A program made the position numbers and the translations under genes. The notes under the pieces were generated by a model that worked only from the letters and a program-made list of their open reading frames with translations, did no database searches and was not told where the DNA came from. Shown here piece after piece: positions 61,113 through 64,000 of a stretch of DNA of 64,000 nucleotides. Each line of letters opens with the position of its first letter. Positions within the stretch are counted from its first letter, which is position 1. Source of the DNA: Geojedonia sp051814705 (lineage in GTDB: Bacteria > Bacteroidota > Bacteroidia > Flavobacteriales > Flavobacteriaceae). The stretch is from positions 124,001 to 188,000 of the forward strand of contig JBPWQW010000001.1 of NCBI GenBank assembly GCA_051814705.1, given 5' to 3'.

Positions 61113-63848
61113 ATGAAAAAATTGTTACTCTATTGCCTAAGCCTGATTATTGTTTGCACAGTTTTATATCTTATCTCGTATAAATCTGTAAAACAAGCTG
61201 ACAAAATTGAGAGGAAAATTGTTAAAATTGTTGAGAGTGATGATGAAGAAAGTTTTGAAGCCCGTGCCCGATTTACAGAAGAACGGATTTTATATGAATT
61301 TTATAGGCAAGTAAACCCATTGACAGGAGAAATTCCAAGAGCAGAGAAGGCTCTGGAATTCAATCGTTCTATACGAGCTAAACTAAAAAACAACAGTGGT
61401 TCCAGAACACTTCAAACTACTTTTATCAATAGAGGACCAAGTAATTTTGGTGGGCGGACTAGAGCATTGGTTATTGATAAAACAAATAGTAACATTATTT
61501 TGGCTGGTGGTGTAAGTGGTGGTGTGTTTAGAACTACTGATGGAGGTGCTAATTGGATCAAAGTGTCTTCAAATGATGAAATTCACAATGTGACAGCCAT
61601 TACTCAAGATCCACGATCTGGTTTCGAAAACATTTGGTATTACGGTACGGGTGAAGCAATTGGTAATTCAGCCAGTTTAAGTTCACAAGCCTTATACTTA
61701 GGCCAAGGTATTTGGAAATCTACTAATGGAGGCGTCACATGGGCACAAATGGCAAGTACCGCATCTACACAAGAATCCTTTAATTCCAGATTTGATACTG
61801 TATTTGATTTAGAAGTACATCCAATTACAGGAGAATTATACGCAGCAATAAACGGACGCGTCAGTAGATTTAATGGTGCAGCTTGGATTACAGCAGTCAC
61901 CAACCCAGGATCCAGTATTAGTGGTGCCTTTGCAACAGAGGTTGAAATTACAACTAGTGGTAGAGTTTACGCCGCCTTTTCTGGTAAATGTGATATCACT
62001 GTTGAAGGTGTATGGACTTCACCCAATGGCGAAACAGGTTGGTCTCGAATCAGCGCATCCGATTTCATACCGGCCGGCAGGGTTGTTTTAGCCTTAGCTC
62101 CTTCAAATGAAGATAAATTATATGTATTATTCGATAACGGAAATGTGTCAGATTGCGAAGGAGGAACTCCTTTAATTGAAGCCGATTTATGGATGTGGAA
62201 TCAATCCACAACCATGTTCACTAATTATTCAAGCAAACTCCCAGATGAAAATGGTCCTAATTGCAAGGACGGAATCGATCCATTTTCCATTCAAGGAGGT
62301 TATGACCTTGTTGTTAGTGTGAAACCTGATAATGAAAATTTCGTGCTTATTGGTGGCACCAATGCTTATAAAATGGCAGATATCACTGGTATTGACCCTT
62401 TTGTTAGAATAGGGGGCTATGCCCTTATTAACAACTACAGCAAATATGCCAATCACCATCCAGATATTCATGCCATGGTATTTGATCCCAATAATTCCTC
62501 TACTCTGTTTACTGGATCTGATGGAGGCGTCCATAAAACGACCAATATTTTAGCAGGAACAGTCAGTTGGACTAGCTTAAACAATAATTATCAGACCTTC
62601 CAATTTTATCATGTAGGTATTGATCCTCTTGATGGTTCCGACATTGTAATTGGAGGAGCTCAAGATAATGGAACCATTGCTGGTGGTACTGATTGGGGAA
62701 TGATTGATAAGACGACTCAAGCAGAAATTGGCTCAGGAGATGGTGTTTCTGTTGGAATATCTAGAGACAATGCCTGTCTTCCTTTTTTCTTCGGTTCTCA
62801 AGGTGGTACTATTTGGCGAGACTGCCCAAACGGTGGAGAAATAACACCCGATGGTTCTGATAGCCAATTCGTGACTTTATTTCACTTAGACCAAAGCAAT
62901 AACAAGGCCTTGTATTATGCAGGTAAAGGTGCATTATACCGTACTGTTGATGCCTCAAATGTCACAACTTCAAATTGGACTAATCTTGGTTCACCACCAA
63001 ATTTTGGAGTTGGAGATACTGATGAGTGGTTTCAAACCTTTTCGACCAATTGGGAACCTTATAATACTTCTACAAGCTATCTGTTGATGGGAGGAGACAA
63101 AGGTCATATTTACAGACTAGATGACCCACAAAATGTGCCCGATTTGTCTTCTGCAATAGACATTACACCATCAACAGCCACGATTGGGTTTCCTTCTATG
63201 GTTACCGGTTTGGCCATACATCCAACTAATAAAAACATCGTTCTGGCAACCTATTCCAATTATGGAAGTACAGTCGAAAATATTTTCTTAACGTACAATG
63301 CCACAGACCCTTCACCAACTTGGACCTTGGTGGAGCGCAATTTGGATGCGCATTCTATTCGATCTGCTGCTATTGCTGAAAATGCTGGTGAAACCACTTA
63401 TTTTGTGGGAACAGCAAGAGGCCTTTACAGTTCTACTAACCCAACGACAACCGATTGGGTAAGAGAAGCACCAACTGAAATTGGTTTTGCACTAGTAAGT
63501 GATTTAAAGTATAGACCTGGTGATCATAAATTATTGATTGGAACTCACGGTAATGGCATGTATGAAGCCACAATTAGCCCTACATTGGGAATTGATGATT
63601 TAAATACTATTAGTAGTTCAATAAAAGTATACCCAAATCCTGTTCAAAATAATTTAAACGTTAAATTTCTTCAAGCAGATGGAACTAGAATAACCTATAC
63701 CATTTCAAATCTTTTGGGACAAGCCATTTCTAATGGCTTCCTAGATCAAGAAACTATTGATGTGTCACAAATGACAAGTGGGATGTATTTTATTCAACTC
63801 AAAACGAATGATGGAAGGAAAGGCGCGAAATCCTTCATTAAAAAATAA
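61113..63848 (+). CDS. Type IX-secreted beta-propeller protein (sortilin/BNR-like)
   Basis: This 911-residue protein starts with a hydrophobic signal (KKLLLYCLSLIIVCTVLYLI). After a charged helix it has a long array of BNR/sortilin-type propeller blades: GGVFRTTDGGANWIKV, GIWKSTNGGVTWAQM, GGVHKTTNILAGTVSWTSL and YRTVDASNVTTSNWTNL (about residues 115-800). The last 75 residues are a type A T9SS C-terminal sorting domain (KVYPNPVQNNLNVKF, then VSQMTSGMYFIQLKTNDGRKGAKSFIKK). It should be exported across the outer membrane and anchored or released. It is 12 bp after thyA. Its target is unknown; glycoside hydrolase family 74-like use of such blades is one possibility. Confidence 0.9.
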   Translation: MKKLLLYCLSLIIVCTVLYLISYKSVKQADKIERKIVKIVESDDEESFEARARFTEERILYEFYRQVNPLTGEIPRAEKALEFNRSIRAKLKNNSGSRTLQTTFINRGPSNFGGRTRALVIDKTNSNIILAGGVSGGVFRTTDGGANWIKVSSNDEIHNVTAITQDPRSGFENIWYYGTGEAIGNSASLSSQALYLGQGIWKSTNGGVTWAQMASTASTQESFNSRFDTVFDLEVHPITGELYAAINGRVSRFNGAAWITAVTNPGSSISGAFATEVEITTSGRVYAAFSGKCDITVEGVWTSPNGETGWSRISASDFIPAGRVVLALAPSNEDKLYVLFDNGNVSDCEGGTPLIEADLWMWNQSTTMFTNYSSKLPDENGPNCKDGIDPFSIQGGYDLVVSVKPDNENFVLIGGTNAYKMADITGIDPFVRIGGYALINNYSKYANHHPDIHAMVFDPNNSSTLFTGSDGGVHKTTNILAGTVSWTSLNNNYQTFQFYHVGIDPLDGSDIVIGGAQDNGTIAGGTDWGMIDKTTQAEIGSGDGVSVGISRDNACLPFFFGSQGGTIWRDCPNGGEITPDGSDSQFVTLFHLDQSNNKALYYAGKGALYRTVDASNVTTSNWTNLGSPPNFGVGDTDEWFQTFSTNWEPYNTSTSYLLMGGDKGHIYRLDDPQNVPDLSSAIDITPSTATIGFPSMVTGLAIHPTNKNIVLATYSNYGSTVENIFLTYNATDPSPTWTLVERNLDAHSIRSAAIAENAGETTYFVGTARGLYSSTNPTTTDWVREAPTEIGFALVSDLKYRPGDHKLLIGTHGNGMYEATISPTLGIDDLNTISSSIKVYPNPVQNNLNVKFLQADGTRITYTISNLLGQAISNGFLDQETIDVSQMTSGMYFIQLKTNDGRKGAKSFIKK

Positions 63849-63867
63849 CTTCCTTTTTAGATATAAA

Positions 63868-63905
63868 AAAAGAGCTTTCAATATTGAAAGCTCTTTTAAT
63901 TTTTT
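63868..63905. terminator. Bidirectional terminator after the T9SS protein gene
   Basis: AAAAGAGCTTTCAAT (63868-63882) and ATTGAAAGCTCTTTT (63883-63897) are perfect inverted arms meeting at the centre, followed by a T run. It lies between convergent genes. Confidence 0.9.
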
Positions 63906-63918
63906 TTAAAAGATCGTA

Positions 63919-64000
63919 CTATAAATTTAAGACACCATTTTCAGCTCCGAAATCATTCCAAGCATAAGCATCGGCCTGACCATCATTAACATAAGTGCCA
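63919..64000 (-). CDS. 3' end of an unidentified minus-strand gene
   Basis: A frame open from the window edge (63999) leftward to TAG at 63919-63921 encodes 26 residues ending DAYAWNDFGAENGVLNL. The position of the stop just after a terminator on the convergent side supports a real gene end. The fragment is too short to assign a family. Confidence 0.5.
   Translation of the reverse strand, partial: GTYVNDGQADAYAWNDFGAENGVLNL

Overview
The window is an AT-rich chromosomal segment from a member of the Bacteroidota, most likely a marine-type Flavobacteriaceae. Four kinds of evidence point there. Start codons almost never have Shine-Dalgarno sequences, and several upstream regions carry the Bacteroidota -7 element TAnnTTTG. 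The protein families are typical of the group: GLPGLI proteins, a DUF5686 protein, CarboxypepD_reg-like/outer-membrane barrel proteins, a type IX secretion C-terminal sorting domain, and DUF1080 proteins. metK is preceded by a SAM-II-type riboswitch. Lipoprotein signal peptides ending in Cys are frequent. No rRNA, tRNA, CRISPR array or intact insertion sequence was seen.

Layout. 1-360: 5' part of a GNAT acetyltransferase gene. 905-12982: a carbohydrate-oxidation locus of two divergent blocks. The minus block has two DUF1080 lipoproteins (3-keto-disaccharide hydrolase family), a TIM-barrel isomerase, a Gfo/Idh/MocA oxidoreductase, a nucleoside-permease-like MFS transporter and a lipoprotein TIM-barrel isomerase. 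The plus block has two tandem GMC oxidoreductases, a gluconate-2-dehydrogenase subunit-3-like protein and a Tat-exported Gfo/Idh/MocA protein. Between the blocks lies the C-terminal relic of an AraC-type regulator. This is best read as oxidation of sugars at C3 in the periplasm, followed by cleavage and re-reduction or isomerisation. 13036-15266: azurin and a GapN-type aldehyde dehydrogenase. 15331-20826: ilvD-ilvB-ilvN-ilvC, branched-chain amino acid synthesis. 21245-30011: nitrogen assimilation, with gltBD on the minus strand diverging from an outer-membrane barrel protein, P-II (glnK) and amt. 30111-31507: metK with its riboswitch. 31724-35551: a Cys-rich lipoprotein, an MFS transporter and an M28 peptidase. 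35664-42584: an outer-membrane beta-barrel protein and two GLPGLI proteins diverging from a histidine kinase/OmpR-type regulator pair. Three GTTAA direct repeats at exact 10-bp spacing lie between them. 42640-45205: two poorly known exported proteins and a deoxynucleoside kinase. 45279-52042: membrane pyrophosphatase hppA, a PAS-rich histidine kinase with a stand-alone receiver, and soluble pyrophosphatase ppa. 52194-61101: DUF5686 protein, pdhB, etfB-etfA (split by a REP-like inverted repeat), a bifunctional-nuclease-family protein, a CNT nucleoside transporter and thyA. 61113-63848: a large beta-propeller protein secreted by the type IX system. 63919-64000: the 3' end of an unidentified minus-strand gene.

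Functional links. The nitrogen region joins ammonium uptake (Amt), its sensor (P-II) and the GOGAT half of GS-GOGAT around one intergenic region with operator-like inverted repeats. Nucleotide metabolism appears as dNK, a CNT transporter, thyA and two pyrophosphatases. The parts most worth follow-up are the 3-keto-sugar locus, the GLPGLI/two-component module with its direct-repeat operator, the SAM-II riboswitch and the inverted repeats at glnK and hppA.
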